From the NCBI RefSeq assembly GCF_039523075.1, contig NZ_BAAAEP010000016.1, positions 1 through 64,000 on the forward strand: DNA of 64,000 nt, given 5' to 3'. The stretch comes from Caenispirillum bisanense (GTDB taxonomy: Bacteria; Pseudomonadota; Alphaproteobacteria; Rhodospirillales; Rhodospirillaceae). Position 1 is the first letter of the stretch, and every line of letters begins with the position of its first letter. A program made the position numbers and the translations under genes. The notes under the pieces are model-generated. The model was not told the DNA's origin, searched no databases, and worked only from the letters and a program-made list of their open reading frames with translations. Below are positions 45,283 through 53,924 of the stretch, piece by piece.

Positions 45283-47040
45283 ATGGCTGTGGAATCGACC
45301 CTGGCACTGTCGGCGCAGGCGGAAACGCCTGACGAGGCGCGACGCAACCGTCGGCTGGAGAAGCTCATCGAACTGGGCATCGCCCTGTCGGCGGAGCACA
45401 ACCACGACCGGCTGATGGAACGCATCCTGCTGGAGGCGAAGGATCTCACCAACGCCGACGGCGGCACCCTGTATCTGCGCACCGACGACGATACCCTGCG
45501 CTTCACCATCCTGCGCAACGACACCCTGAACACCGCCATGGGCGGCACCACCGGCGTGCCCATCCCGTTCCCGCCGCTGCCGCTGTTCAACCCGCAAACC
45601 GGCCAGCCCAACCACAACAACGTCGCCACCCATGTGGCCCTGACCGGCGCCTCCATCAACATCGACGACGCCTACGAGGCGGAAGGCTTCGACTTCTCCG
45701 GCACCAAGAAGTTCGATGCCGGCACCGGTTACCGCTCGCGGTCGTTCCTCACCATCCCGCTGAAGAACTATTCCGGGCTGGTCATCGGCGTGCTGCAGCT
45801 GATCAACGCCCGCACCGACGACGGCACCGTGGTGTCGTTCTCCGCCGAGGTGCAGCCGCTGGTGGAGGCGCTGGCCAGCCAGGCCGCCGTCGCCATCGAC
45901 AACCAGCAGCTGATCGCCGCCCAGAAGCGACTGCTCGACAGCGTCATCAAGGTGATCGCGGAGGCCATCGACTCCAAGTCGCCCTATACCGGCGGCCACT
46001 GCGCCCGCGTGCCCAAGCTCGCCATCATGCTGGCCGACGCCGCCTGCGCCGAGCAGGACGGCCCGTTCGCCGACTACGAGCTGGACGAGGACGAGAAGTA
46101 CGAACTGTACCTGGGCGCCTGGCTGCACGACTGCGGCAAGGTGACGACGCCGGAATATGTGGTCGACAAGGCCACCAAGCTGGAAACCATCTACGACCGC
46201 ATCCACGAGGTGCGGACCCGCTTCGAGGTGCTGCGCCGCGATGCCGAGATCGCCCTGTGGAAGGGCATCGCTGAAGGTGGCGACGAGGCGGCGCTGCGGG
46301 CCGAGTTCGACGCCACCTGCGCGGCCCTGGATGCCGACTGGCGCTTCATCGCAGAGTGCAACATCGGCGGCGAGTTCATGTCCGACGACCGCAAGGCGCG
46401 GGTGAAGGACATCGCCGCCCGCACCTTCGTGCGCCACTTCGACCGTACCCTCGGCCTGTCGTGGGAGGAAGCGCAGCGCCTCACCGACGATCCGCCGCCG
46501 CCCCCGCCGGCGGTGGAGCCGCTGCTGTCCGACCGGCCGGACCACCGGGTCGGCGTGTACAATCGCGGCGAGATCTACAACCTGTGCATCGGCCGCGGCA
46601 CCCTGACCGACGAGGAACGCAAGGTCATCAACGACCACATCGTGGTGACCCAGGAAATGCTGAAGAAGCTGCCGTTCCCCAAGAACCTGCGGCGGGTGCC
46701 GGAGATCGCCGGCAACCACCACGAAAAGATGGACGGCACCGGCTACCCGCGCGGCCTGAAGGGCGAGCAGATGGGGGTGTCGGAACGCATCATGGGCATC
46801 GCCGACATCTTCGAGGCCCTGACCGCCGCCGACCGCCCCTACAAGACGCCGAAACGGCTGTCGGAGTGCGTGAAGATCCTCAACTTCATGCGCAAGGACA
46901 ACCACATCGACGGCGACCTGTTCGAACTGTTCCTGCGCTCCGGCGTCTACCGCCGCTATGCCGAGGAATGCCTGCGGGAAGACCAGATCGACGACGTGGA
47001 CCTCACCCAGTACCTGACGCGGAAGGACGCGGCGGAGTAG
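45283..47040 (+). CDS. GAF and HD-GYP domain protein (cyclic-di-GMP phosphodiesterase-like)
   Basis: 585 residues. The GAF domain spans about 35-195 (LLEAKDLTNADGGTLYLRTD, FLTIPLKNYSGLVIGVLQLI). The HD-GYP domain follows, with YTGGHCARVPKLA, LHDCGK (H282-D283), and NHHEKMDGTGYPRGLKG (HH at about 479-480). An unusual insertion of about 150 residues separates the HD from the HH-GYP half and ends with a PPPPPP linker. HD-GYP enzymes cleave cyclic-di-GMP. The start MAVESTLALS is chosen from its AAGGGAT site; upstream in-frame ATGs exist. Confidence 0.88.
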   Translation: MAVESTLALSAQAETPDEARRNRRLEKLIELGIALSAEHNHDRLMERILLEAKDLTNADGGTLYLRTDDDTLRFTILRNDTLNTAMGGTTGVPIPFPPLPLFNPQTGQPNHNNVATHVALTGASINIDDAYEAEGFDFSGTKKFDAGTGYRSRSFLTIPLKNYSGLVIGVLQLINARTDDGTVVSFSAEVQPLVEALASQAAVAIDNQQLIAAQKRLLDSVIKVIAEAIDSKSPYTGGHCARVPKLAIMLADAACAEQDGPFADYELDEDEKYELYLGAWLHDCGKVTTPEYVVDKATKLETIYDRIHEVRTRFEVLRRDAEIALWKGIAEGGDEAALRAEFDATCAALDADWRFIAECNIGGEFMSDDRKARVKDIAARTFVRHFDRTLGLSWEEAQRLTDDPPPPPPAVEPLLSDRPDHRVGVYNRGEIYNLCIGRGTLTDEERKVINDHIVVTQEMLKKLPFPKNLRRVPEIAGNHHEKMDGTGYPRGLKGEQMGVSERIMGIADIFEALTAADRPYKTPKRLSECVKILNFMRKDNHIDGDLFELFLRSGVYRRYAEECLREDQIDDVDLTQYLTRKDAAE

Positions 47041-47048
47041 GGGGAGGC

Positions 47049-47519
47049 TTAGGGGCGTCGTTTGAACAGGACAAAGACCGCGAAGGCGCGCCGGTCGGCT
47101 GCCGGTACCCGGCGAAACCGGGCGATGACGTCGCGCGCGTCGGCGATATCCTGCAGGACGTCGCTTCTGGCAAACCGGGCGAAAGGGTCGTAGTCCGCGC
47201 TGTGGCGCTTGGCCTGGAGGGTCACGAAGGCGGCGGCGAAATCCCGGATGTCCTGCGGGAACCGCGAGATTGCGGCCAGGTCCATGCAGTTCTGCTTTGC
47301 CAGCCCATGGTCAAGCGCGCGGTAGGTCTGACGCCACGCCGCATCACTGCGGGCCTGCCGAGTACTGCCGACAAGCAGGTCCGCACCGCTGCGCGCGAGG
47401 CAGTGAAAGAGGGCATAATAGGCGGAACTGACCGCGCGGCGGAGATTTGCCTGCCGCGCGTTTCCTCTTCCAGCGGCGACAAGATCGTCCGCGGCCAGAA
47501 GCAGGTCAGGCGGCTTCAG
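47049..47519 (-). CDS. HEPN-like protein with a non-standard (CTG) start
   Basis: 156 residues if begun at CTG 47519. The N-terminal half has the HEPN helix motif LRRAVSSAYYALFHCLARSG, and the rest stays helical (WRQTYRALDHGLAKQNCMDL, FVTLQAKRHSADYDPFARFA). HEPN proteins are often RNases in toxin-antitoxin or defence systems. The frame has no ATG, GTG or TTG until MDLAAIS near residue 80, which would delete the HEPN motif. GGAGGGG lies about 8 nt before the CTG. The start overlaps the end of the partner gene upstream. Alternatively the gene has lost its 5' end. Confidence 0.6.
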   Translation of the reverse strand: MKPPDLLLAADDLVAAGRGNARQANLRRAVSSAYYALFHCLARSGADLLVGSTRQARSDAAWRQTYRALDHGLAKQNCMDLAAISRFPQDIRDFAAAFVTLQAKRHSADYDPFARFARSDVLQDIADARDVIARFRRVPAADRRAFAVFVLFKRRP

Positions 47520-47817
47520 TGCCGGCCCCCTCCGCTTGTCTGCGGTCGAGGTAATAGAGAACCGGAAAGGCGTCTTCGCCCAGGTTCGACAGCCGCGGCC
47601 AGATATGCCGCACGAGGCCCGAGGACGTGCGCGGGTTCAGGATGCGGCCGCCGTTGTCGAACAGGATGTTGATGCGCAGCAGCGGGCCCCCTTCCCAATC
47701 CTGCTCGCGGCTCACGGCGCCGACATGAACATCGGCGTCACCGAACTGCTCCCGCAGCACGGTTTCAACCACGTCCTGAATCGCAGTGATGTCCGGCATG
47801 ACCATCTCCCGTTTCAT
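47506..47817 (-). CDS. 103-aa partner protein of the HEPN-like gene, function unknown
   Basis: 103 residues; MVMPDITAIQ at the fifth codon is an alternative start. It has a helix (ITAIQDVVETVLREQFG) followed by strand-like segments (DADVHVGAVSREQDWEGGPL, LRINILFDNG) and FPVLYYLDRRQ near the end. No nucleotidyltransferase GSxxxG signature of MNT antitoxins is seen, so it is not a standard MNT partner. It overlaps the HEPN-like frame by 14 bp, implying a co-translated pair. The family is not recognised. Confidence 0.6.
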   Translation of the reverse strand: MKREMVMPDITAIQDVVETVLREQFGDADVHVGAVSREQDWEGGPLLRINILFDNGGRILNPRTSSGLVRHIWPRLSNLGEDAFPVLYYLDRRQAEGAGTEAA

Positions 47818-47897
47818 TGCCGAGGATAACCCGGCTGATCCCCGAAATAAACGCTGCCAAACGACATGGGGACGGGATCACGGAGGGCAAAGCCCCC

Positions 47898-49028
47898 TCA
47901 GGTCAGATGCGGCAGGCGGATGTAGTCTTCGCTCTGCATTTCCATCAGGCGGCTGACGGTGCGCTGGAATTCGAACTTGCCGTCGCCTTCCAGGTACAGG
48001 TCTTCCGGCGGCGCCTCGGCGGAGCAGACCATCAGGGTCTTGTGGTCGTAGAGGGCGTCGATCAGCGTCACGAAGCGCCGCGCCTGGTTGCGGTTCTCCG
48101 GCCCCAGGCGGGGAATGCGCTCGATCACCACGCAGTCGTAGAGCGTCGCGATCTGCAGGTAGTCGTGGGTGCCGAGCGGCTTGTCGCACAGGTCGGTGAA
48201 GGAAAACCGCGCCGTGCCGTTGCCGGCCAGCGGCACCGGGATGACGCGCTCGTGCACCACCACCGAATCGGGCGCCGCCGGCTTGCCGTCGAGCAGGCGC
48301 TGGAAGATGGCCTCGATCTCGGCATCGGCCGTGGGCCCCAGGGGGGTGACGTAGACCTTGGACCCCTGCACCCGCCCCAGGCGGTAATCGGTCACCGAGG
48401 CCAGCTGCAGCACGTCCAGGCGGCGGCACAGCAGGTCGATGAAGGGCAGGAACTTCTCCCGCTGCAGGCCATCCTTGTAGAGATCCTGCGGCGGCCGGTT
48501 GGAGGTGGTGACGATCACCGTGCCGGCGGCGATCAGCGCCTCGAACAGGCGGCCGACGATCATGGCGTCGGCGATGTCGTGGATTTCCAGCTCGTCCAGG
48601 CACAGCAGCCAGGTCTTTTCCGCCACCCCGCGGGCGATGTCGGCGAGCGCGTCGTCGCCGCCCGACCTGCTCTTGCGGCGGGCGTGGAAGTCGGCGTGGA
48701 TGTCGCGCATGAACTCGTGGAAGTGCAGGCGGCGTTTCTTCGCCACCGGCGCCGTCTGGTAGAACAGGTCCATGAGCATGGACTTGCCGCGCCCCACCTC
48801 GCCGTAGATGTAGAGCCCCGGCGGCGTTTCCGGTTCCTCGCGGCGGTGGCGCAGGGCGAAGCCGAAGCGGGCGCGCCAGCCGGTGGCGCCGGTGGAGGGC
48901 TCGTAGCCCTGCAGGGCGTGGGCGAGGCTCTCCAGCTTCTCGGCCGCCAGGGCCTGGGCCGAATCGGGCTTCAGCTCGCCGGAGGCAAGCTTGCTGCGGT
49001 AGAGGGCGAGGGGTCCGGTGGGCGGCAT
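47898..49028 (-). CDS. zapE: Cell-division ATPase ZapE (AFG1-like)
   Basis: 376 residues. Walker A is GEVGRGKS (76-83) and Walker B is LLCLDELEIHD (141-151). Further AFG1/ZapE hallmarks are HFHEFMRDIHADFH, TTSNRPPQDLYKDGLQREKF and FCAEAPP-type VCSAEAPPEDLY. ZapE binds and destabilises FtsZ polymers at the closing ring, mainly under stress. It is a single gene with a short spacing to the transporter gene upstream. Confidence 0.95.
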   Translation of the reverse strand: MPPTGPLALYRSKLASGELKPDSAQALAAEKLESLAHALQGYEPSTGATGWRARFGFALRHRREEPETPPGLYIYGEVGRGKSMLMDLFYQTAPVAKKRRLHFHEFMRDIHADFHARRKSRSGGDDALADIARGVAEKTWLLCLDELEIHDIADAMIVGRLFEALIAAGTVIVTTSNRPPQDLYKDGLQREKFLPFIDLLCRRLDVLQLASVTDYRLGRVQGSKVYVTPLGPTADAEIEAIFQRLLDGKPAAPDSVVVHERVIPVPLAGNGTARFSFTDLCDKPLGTHDYLQIATLYDCVVIERIPRLGPENRNQARRFVTLIDALYDHKTLMVCSAEAPPEDLYLEGDGKFEFQRTVSRLMEMQSEDYIRLPHLT

Positions 49029-49125
49029 CGGGTCCGTCAGGGCTGGCTGGGCGAAGGAAGTCGCAGAGCCCGGACGATAGCGGCAAATGCCGCCGCGCGG
49101 AAGGGTCGGCGGCGCGGCGGGCGGC

Positions 49126-50172
49126 TCAGCCGGGCATGCGGCCGTCGCCGGGGTCCTGCTGCAGGGCGCCGCGGATGTAGAGCGACCGCACGGCGATGAT
49201 CACCGCCACCATGAAGGGCGTCGCGAACACCAGGCCGAGGAAGCCGAACAGCAGGGTGAAGATCACCGTCGCCGCCACCGCCAGGGCCGGCGGCAGATGC
49301 ACCGCCCAGCGCGCCGCCGCCGGGGCGATGACGTAGCTTTCCACCTGCTGCAGCACGAAGAAGCCGAGCGCCACCCAGCCGGCGGTGGCGACATCGACGG
49401 TCAGCGCCACCAGCACCGCCGGCACCGCCCCGAGCCAGGGGCCGAGGATGGGAATGAACTCCAGCACGCCGGCAACGATGCCGAGCGCCAGTGCCATGGG
49501 CACATCCAGCGCCAGCAGCAGCACCGTCGCGCCCACACCCACCGCCAGCATGGACACCAGCTGGCCGAGGGTCCACCGCCACAGGCCTTCGCCCATGGCA
49601 TCCAGGGTGGTGGCGATGCGGTCCTGGCGGCTGGGCGGGAACAGCATCAGCGTGCCGGTGCGGTAGGTGCCCGGCGACACCGCCAGATAGATGCCGACGA
49701 ACACGATGATGAGCACGCCGACCACGAAGTCGAACAGGGTGGAGGCGACGGTCATCACCCGCATGGCCATGCCGCCGTCCAGCAGGCCGCCGCCGGTGGT
49801 GTCCTCCACCACCGCCATCAGGCCGGTGTCGTCCATCCACTCGCGGATGCGGCCGAAACCTTGCTCCACGGTCTGGCTGAGTTCCTGGAACTGGGCCACC
49901 GCCTGGGCGCCGAACAGGGCGCCGCCGCCGACCAGCGTCACCGCCGCCAGCACCAGCAGCAGCGCAAGGCCCCAGATGCGGCCGATGCGCAGCAGGCGGG
50001 CGAGCAGGGCGGCCGTCCGGTGCAGGATGACGGCCAGCAGCACCCCGGCGAAGGCGAGGATGACGAAGGTCGCCATCTTCCACAGCGCCCACAGGCCGGT
50101 CACCACGGCCGCGACGATCAGCACCCGCCGGGTGAAAGCGGCGAGGTCTCGGCGTTCGGCCTCGGGCAGCAT
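49126..50172 (-). CDS. AI-2E-family transporter (UPF0118)
   Basis: 348 residues with about eight membrane helices. The family segments are VILAFAGVLLAVILHRTAAL, VLEFIPILGPWLGAVPAVLVAL and LQQVESYVIAPAAARWAVHL. Members are membrane exporters once named for autoinducer-2; some are Na/H antiporters. The substrate here is unknown. It lies about 100 bp upstream of zapE on the same strand. Confidence 0.88.
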   Translation of the reverse strand: MLPEAERRDLAAFTRRVLIVAAVVTGLWALWKMATFVILAFAGVLLAVILHRTAALLARLLRIGRIWGLALLLVLAAVTLVGGGALFGAQAVAQFQELSQTVEQGFGRIREWMDDTGLMAVVEDTTGGGLLDGGMAMRVMTVASTLFDFVVGVLIIVFVGIYLAVSPGTYRTGTLMLFPPSRQDRIATTLDAMGEGLWRWTLGQLVSMLAVGVGATVLLLALDVPMALALGIVAGVLEFIPILGPWLGAVPAVLVALTVDVATAGWVALGFFVLQQVESYVIAPAAARWAVHLPPALAVAATVIFTLLFGFLGLVFATPFMVAVIIAVRSLYIRGALQQDPGDGRMPG

Positions 50173-50246
50173 GGGATGTCTCCGGCGGCGGCGGGGTCAC
50201 CGCATCAACACGCGGCGCCCCGGCGGCGTTCGCCGGTGCCGCCGGC

Positions 50247-50291
50247 GCAAAAGGACCGGGCCGCCCCCAGGAGCAGGAAGGGGCGGCCCGG
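50247..50291 (-). terminator. Terminator after the small lipoprotein gene
   Basis: CCGGGCCGCCCC (50256-50267) and GGGGCGGCCCGG (50280-50291) form a perfect 12-bp stem; on the minus strand TCCTTTTGC follows. Confidence 0.75.
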
Positions 50292-50323
50292 ACTGCCGTT
50301 CATCGCCTCGGGAGGGGGCGGGA

Positions 50324-50521
50324 TCAGTCGACCAGGCGGTCGGTGCGCTCCTCCATGCGGTCGGCAGCATCTTCCATGGCTTCGGCGCTTTCCTCGCCGG
50401 CTTCGTCCAGCTGTTCGCCCATCTGTTCCATCGGGCCTTCGTCCTCGCAGGCGGCCAGCACCGGCGCCGTCAGGCCCAGGACCAGGGCGGTGAGGACGGT
50501 CTTCGGGCCAAGCTTGTGCAT
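50324..50521 (-). CDS. Small acidic lipoprotein
   Basis: 65 residues. The signal sequence MHKLGPKTVLTALVLGLTAP ends in a lipobox VLAAC with lipidated C25. The mature part is about 40 residues and highly acidic, with a repeat-like EQMGEQLDEAGEESAEAMED helix, so it may form a coiled coil. It is placed at the outer or inner membrane by inference. No family is recognised. It is flanked by its own terminator. Confidence 0.75.
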   Translation of the reverse strand: MHKLGPKTVLTALVLGLTAPVLAACEDEGPMEQMGEQLDEAGEESAEAMEDAADRMEERTDRLVD

Positions 50522-50658
50522 GCGACGCATGATCGCTTCTCCTTCTTCGGTCTTGGTCGGCGCCGTGGCGCCCCTGTTGGAAGAAGAACGAGCCGGATCG
50601 CGCCCGGGTGTCGTGGCAAAGCGGTGACAGGACGGTGGCGGCGGCGAGGGCCGGCGCC

Positions 50659-52095
50659 TCAGACGGCGAGCCGGTGCGCCAGCGCCGTCAGCAGGCGGAC
50701 GCCGAAGCCGGTGGCGCCGCGGCGGGACAGCGGCCGGTCGTCATCGGTCCATGCCAGCCCGGCGATGTCGAGATGCGCCCACGGCACCCCGGCGGGCACG
50801 AAGCGGGACAGGAAGCGGGCGGCGTGCAGGGCATCGGGCAGAAAGCGCCCGGCCGGGGCGCATTGCAGCAGGTCGGCCACGTCGCTGCGCAGGTCGTCGT
50901 CGAGCGCCGGGTCGAGCGGCAGCGGCCACAGCGGCTCGCCCACCCCATCCCCCAGGGCGCGCAGGGCCGTCGCCAGCGCGGCATCGGAGCAGAACAGCCC
51001 GCCCATGTGGCGGCCGAGGCTGGTGACGACGGCGCCGGTCAGCGTCGCCACGTCGACCACCGCCCGCGGCCGCCGCGCCGCCGTGGCATGGGCGATGGCG
51101 TCGGCCAGCACCAGCCGGCCCTCGGCATCGGTATCGACCACCTCCACCGTCAGGCCGTTGCAGGCGCGCAGGATGTCGCCGGGGCGCAGGGCGTCGCCGC
51201 CGGGCATGTTCTCGGCGATGGCGAGCACGCCGACCACGGGGCAGGCGGCCTGCATGGCGGCAAGGGCGTGGACGGCGCCCAGCACCGCCGCCGCCCCGCC
51301 CATGTCGCCCTTCATGCGCTCCATGCCGTCGGCCGGTTTGAGGGAGAGGCCGCCGGTGTCGAAGGTGATGCCCTTGCCGACGAGCACCAGCGGCGGCGCC
51401 GCCGCCGCTGCGCCATGACCGGGCCAGGTCAGCGTCACCAGCGCCGGCGGGTGGGCGGAGGCGCGGCCGACCGCCGCCAGCAGGCCACAGCCGGCGGCCT
51501 CCAGCGCCGTCACGCCCTGGATCACCTCCACCCTGACGTCCAGCACCTCCAGCGCCCGCGCCCGCTCGACGAAGGCGGTGGGGGTGAGGATGTTGCCCGG
51601 CGCCTCCACCAGTCCGCGGGCCAGTAGCACGCCCTCGGCTTCCGCCCGCGCCCGCTGCCACAGGTCTTCGGCGGCGGCGGTGGCGGCAAGGCGCAGGGTG
51701 GCGGCGCGGACGGTCGGCGCGGCGGCGGGGTCGGGGCGGCTGTGCCAGGGCGACGGGTCGGGCAGGCGCAGCACCAGCCCTTGCGCGAAGGCGGCGGCGG
51801 CCTCCGGGTCGAGGTCGAGGTCCACCGCCAGCGTCCCGGCGCCGCTGCAGCCCAGGGCGGCGGCCACGGCGGCGCCCAGGCGGCGGGCGCGGTGGGGCTC
51901 CATGCCGCCGAAGGGGCCGAGGCCGAGCAGCACCAGCCGCTCCGCCGCCACGCCCTCGGGTGCCAGCACGGTCAGCACCTGCCCTTCGCGGCCGGTGAAG
52001 GCCGGCGAGGCGGCCAGCGCCCGCGCCACCACGGCGGCCACCTGCGGCGCCCGGGCGGCGGCGGATGCGTTGCCGCCCTCCCACACGCCGAGCAC
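50659..52095 (-). CDS. M17 leucyl aminopeptidase-like protein, 5' end uncertain
   Basis: 478 residues from GTG 52095. Metal and catalytic segments are present: VGKGITFDTGGLSLKPADGM, MKGDMGGAAAVLG, DTDAEGRLVLADAIAHA and TLTGAVVTSLGRHMGG. The usual M17 N-terminal strand is missing from this frame. In another frame MIDIRFSALAPDGD starts at ATG 52141, and a one-base shift would join it to RVLGVWEGG as expected for the family. Either the gene has a frameshift or sequencing error, or it starts late. It is a tandem paralogue of the pepA gene upstream. Confidence 0.75.
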   Translation of the reverse strand: MLGVWEGGNASAAARAPQVAAVVARALAASPAFTGREGQVLTVLAPEGVAAERLVLLGLGPFGGMEPHRARRLGAAVAAALGCSGAGTLAVDLDLDPEAAAAFAQGLVLRLPDPSPWHSRPDPAAAPTVRAATLRLAATAAAEDLWQRARAEAEGVLLARGLVEAPGNILTPTAFVERARALEVLDVRVEVIQGVTALEAAGCGLLAAVGRASAHPPALVTLTWPGHGAAAAAPPLVLVGKGITFDTGGLSLKPADGMERMKGDMGGAAAVLGAVHALAAMQAACPVVGVLAIAENMPGGDALRPGDILRACNGLTVEVVDTDAEGRLVLADAIAHATAARRPRAVVDVATLTGAVVTSLGRHMGGLFCSDAALATALRALGDGVGEPLWPLPLDPALDDDLRSDVADLLQCAPAGRFLPDALHAARFLSRFVPAGVPWAHLDIAGLAWTDDDRPLSRRGATGFGVRLLTALAHRLAV

Positions 52096-52216
52096 GCGTG
52101 TCGCCGTCGGGCGCCAGGGCGGAAAAGCGGATGTCGATCATGCGGCCTGCATGTGTCCGATCATGCGCGCGGCGGCGCCCCGCTGCCGGAGCGCCGCCGC
52201 GTCGGGAGGGGCGGGC

Positions 52217-53710
52217 TTACTTCGCCTCGTACTGATCCGCCACCAGACGGTCGAGCAGGCGCACGCCGAAGGCGGTGGCGCCCTTCGGCACCGTCGGGCT
52301 GTCCTTCTTCGACCAGGTGACGCCGGCGATGTCGATGTGGGCCCAGGGCAGGTCGTCCTTGACGAACCGCTTGAGGAACTGGGCGGCGGTGATGCTGCCG
52401 GCCTCGCGGCCGCCGGTGTTCTTCATGTCGGCGATGTCGGACTTGATCTGCTTGTCGTAGGCATCGCCCAGCGGCATGCGCCAGACCTTTTCGCCGGTCG
52501 CCTTGGCGGCGGCGGCGATCTGCTCGGCCAGGGTGTCGTCGTTGGAGAACAGGCCGGCGTGCTCGCTGCCCAGGCTGATGATGATGGCGCCGGTGAGGGT
52601 GGCGAGGTCGACGATGGCCTTCGGCTTGTGCTTTTCCTGGGCGTACCACAGCACGTCGGCCAGCACGAGGCGGCCTTCGGCGTCGGTGTTGATGACCTCG
52701 ATGGTCTGGCCCGAGGCGCTGGTGACCACGTCGCCGGGGCGCTGGGCGGTGCCCGACGGCATGTTCTCCACCAGCCCGATCAGGCCGACCACGTTGGCCT
52801 TCGCCTTGCGGCCGGCGAGCGCGCGCATGAGGCCGGTGACGACGCCGGCGCCGCCCATGTCCCACTTCATGTCTTCCATGCCGGCGGCCGGCTTGATGGA
52901 GATGCCGCCGGAGTCAAAGCACACGCCCTTGCCGACGAAAGCGACCGGCGCCTCCTTCCTGTCGTCGGCGCCCTGCCATTCCATGACCACCATCTGGCTT
53001 TCGCGCGCCGAGCCCTGGCCGACGCCGAGCAGCGCGCCCATGCCGAGCTTCTTCATCTCCTTCTCGCCCAGCACGGTGACCTTGACGCCCACCTCGGCCA
53101 GCGCCTCGCATTCCTTGGCGAAGCTTTCGGGGTGGATGATGTTGGCCGGCTCGCTGACCAGGTTGCGGGTGAGGAACACGCCCTCGGCCACCGCCTCCAG
53201 CGCCGCCCAGGCCTTCTTGGCGCCGTTGGCGTCGGCACCGGCGACGGTCAGCTTGGCGAGCTTGGGCTTGTCGTCCTTCTTCTCGGTGGTGCGATACTTG
53301 TCGAAGCGGTAGCTGCGCAGGCGGGCGCCGAAGGCCACCTGGGCGACGGCCTCGGACTCGTCCAGGCGCGAGGCATCAAGCCCGTCGACCACGATGCAGG
53401 CCTGGCGGTCGTCGGCCAGCGCCGCATAGGCGGTGCCGCCGGCGGCCTGCAGGGCGAGGGTGTCGGCTTCCTCCGCCTTGCCCAGGCCGACCAGCACCAG
53501 ACGGTCGAGCTGGGTGCCGGCCGGGGCCAGCAGCACCAGCGTCTGACCGGCCTTGCCCTCGAACCGGCCGGCGGTGCGGGCGCGGGTCAGGGCGCCGCCG
53601 AGCGTGCCGTCGAGGTCCTTGAGAAAGGCCCCCGGCTCGTCGCCCTGGGCGACCACAACGGCAAGGGCGCCCGTCTCGGGAACGGCGGGCTTGGCGAAGG
53701 AAATCTTCAT
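52217..53710 (-). CDS. pepA: Leucyl aminopeptidase PepA (M17)
   Basis: 497 residues, the normal PepA length, starting MKISFAKPAVPETGALAVVV. It is a two-metal exopeptidase that removes N-terminal residues. Active-site segments are VGKGVCFDSGGISIKPAAGM, MKWDMGGAGVVTG, NTDAEGRLVLADVLWYAQ and TLTGAIIISLGSEHAG. Some PepA proteins also bind DNA. The paralogue lies 122 bp downstream on the same strand. Confidence 0.95.
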   Translation of the reverse strand: MKISFAKPAVPETGALAVVVAQGDEPGAFLKDLDGTLGGALTRARTAGRFEGKAGQTLVLLAPAGTQLDRLVLVGLGKAEEADTLALQAAGGTAYAALADDRQACIVVDGLDASRLDESEAVAQVAFGARLRSYRFDKYRTTEKKDDKPKLAKLTVAGADANGAKKAWAALEAVAEGVFLTRNLVSEPANIIHPESFAKECEALAEVGVKVTVLGEKEMKKLGMGALLGVGQGSARESQMVVMEWQGADDRKEAPVAFVGKGVCFDSGGISIKPAAGMEDMKWDMGGAGVVTGLMRALAGRKAKANVVGLIGLVENMPSGTAQRPGDVVTSASGQTIEVINTDAEGRLVLADVLWYAQEKHKPKAIVDLATLTGAIIISLGSEHAGLFSNDDTLAEQIAAAAKATGEKVWRMPLGDAYDKQIKSDIADMKNTGGREAGSITAAQFLKRFVKDDLPWAHIDIAGVTWSKKDSPTVPKGATAFGVRLLDRLVADQYEAK

Positions 53711-53842
53711 GATCGAACGATCCTCGTGCCTGACTACAATGGATTGCGCGCCGGGCGGGGCGGGGGCGGAGCCGAAGCCCCGCGGGCGGCGCAGAAAACG
53801 CAAAAGGTGCGGCTGGCTACGACTGTAGCGAAACCACAGCCG

Positions 53843-53882
53843 AAGAAAACCCCGCTCATGCAGGTGGGGGGCATGAGCGGGG
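53843..53882 (-). terminator. Rho-independent terminator of egtD
   Basis: On the minus strand CCCCGCTCATGC pairs perfectly with GCATGAGCGGGG (12 bp) and TTTTCTT follows. It lies 42 bp after the egtD stop. Confidence 0.88.
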
Positions 53883-53924
53883 TGGTCAAGGCAGTGCTGG
53901 CGGCGGTCGACGGTCGGCAGAAGC

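Noticed and set aside
42269..45415. A 1048-codon open frame on the plus strand opposite pmbA and ubiD
   Set aside because: It runs antisense through two well-supported genes, and its product is His/Gly/Ala-rich low-complexity sequence typical of antisense frames in high-GC DNA.
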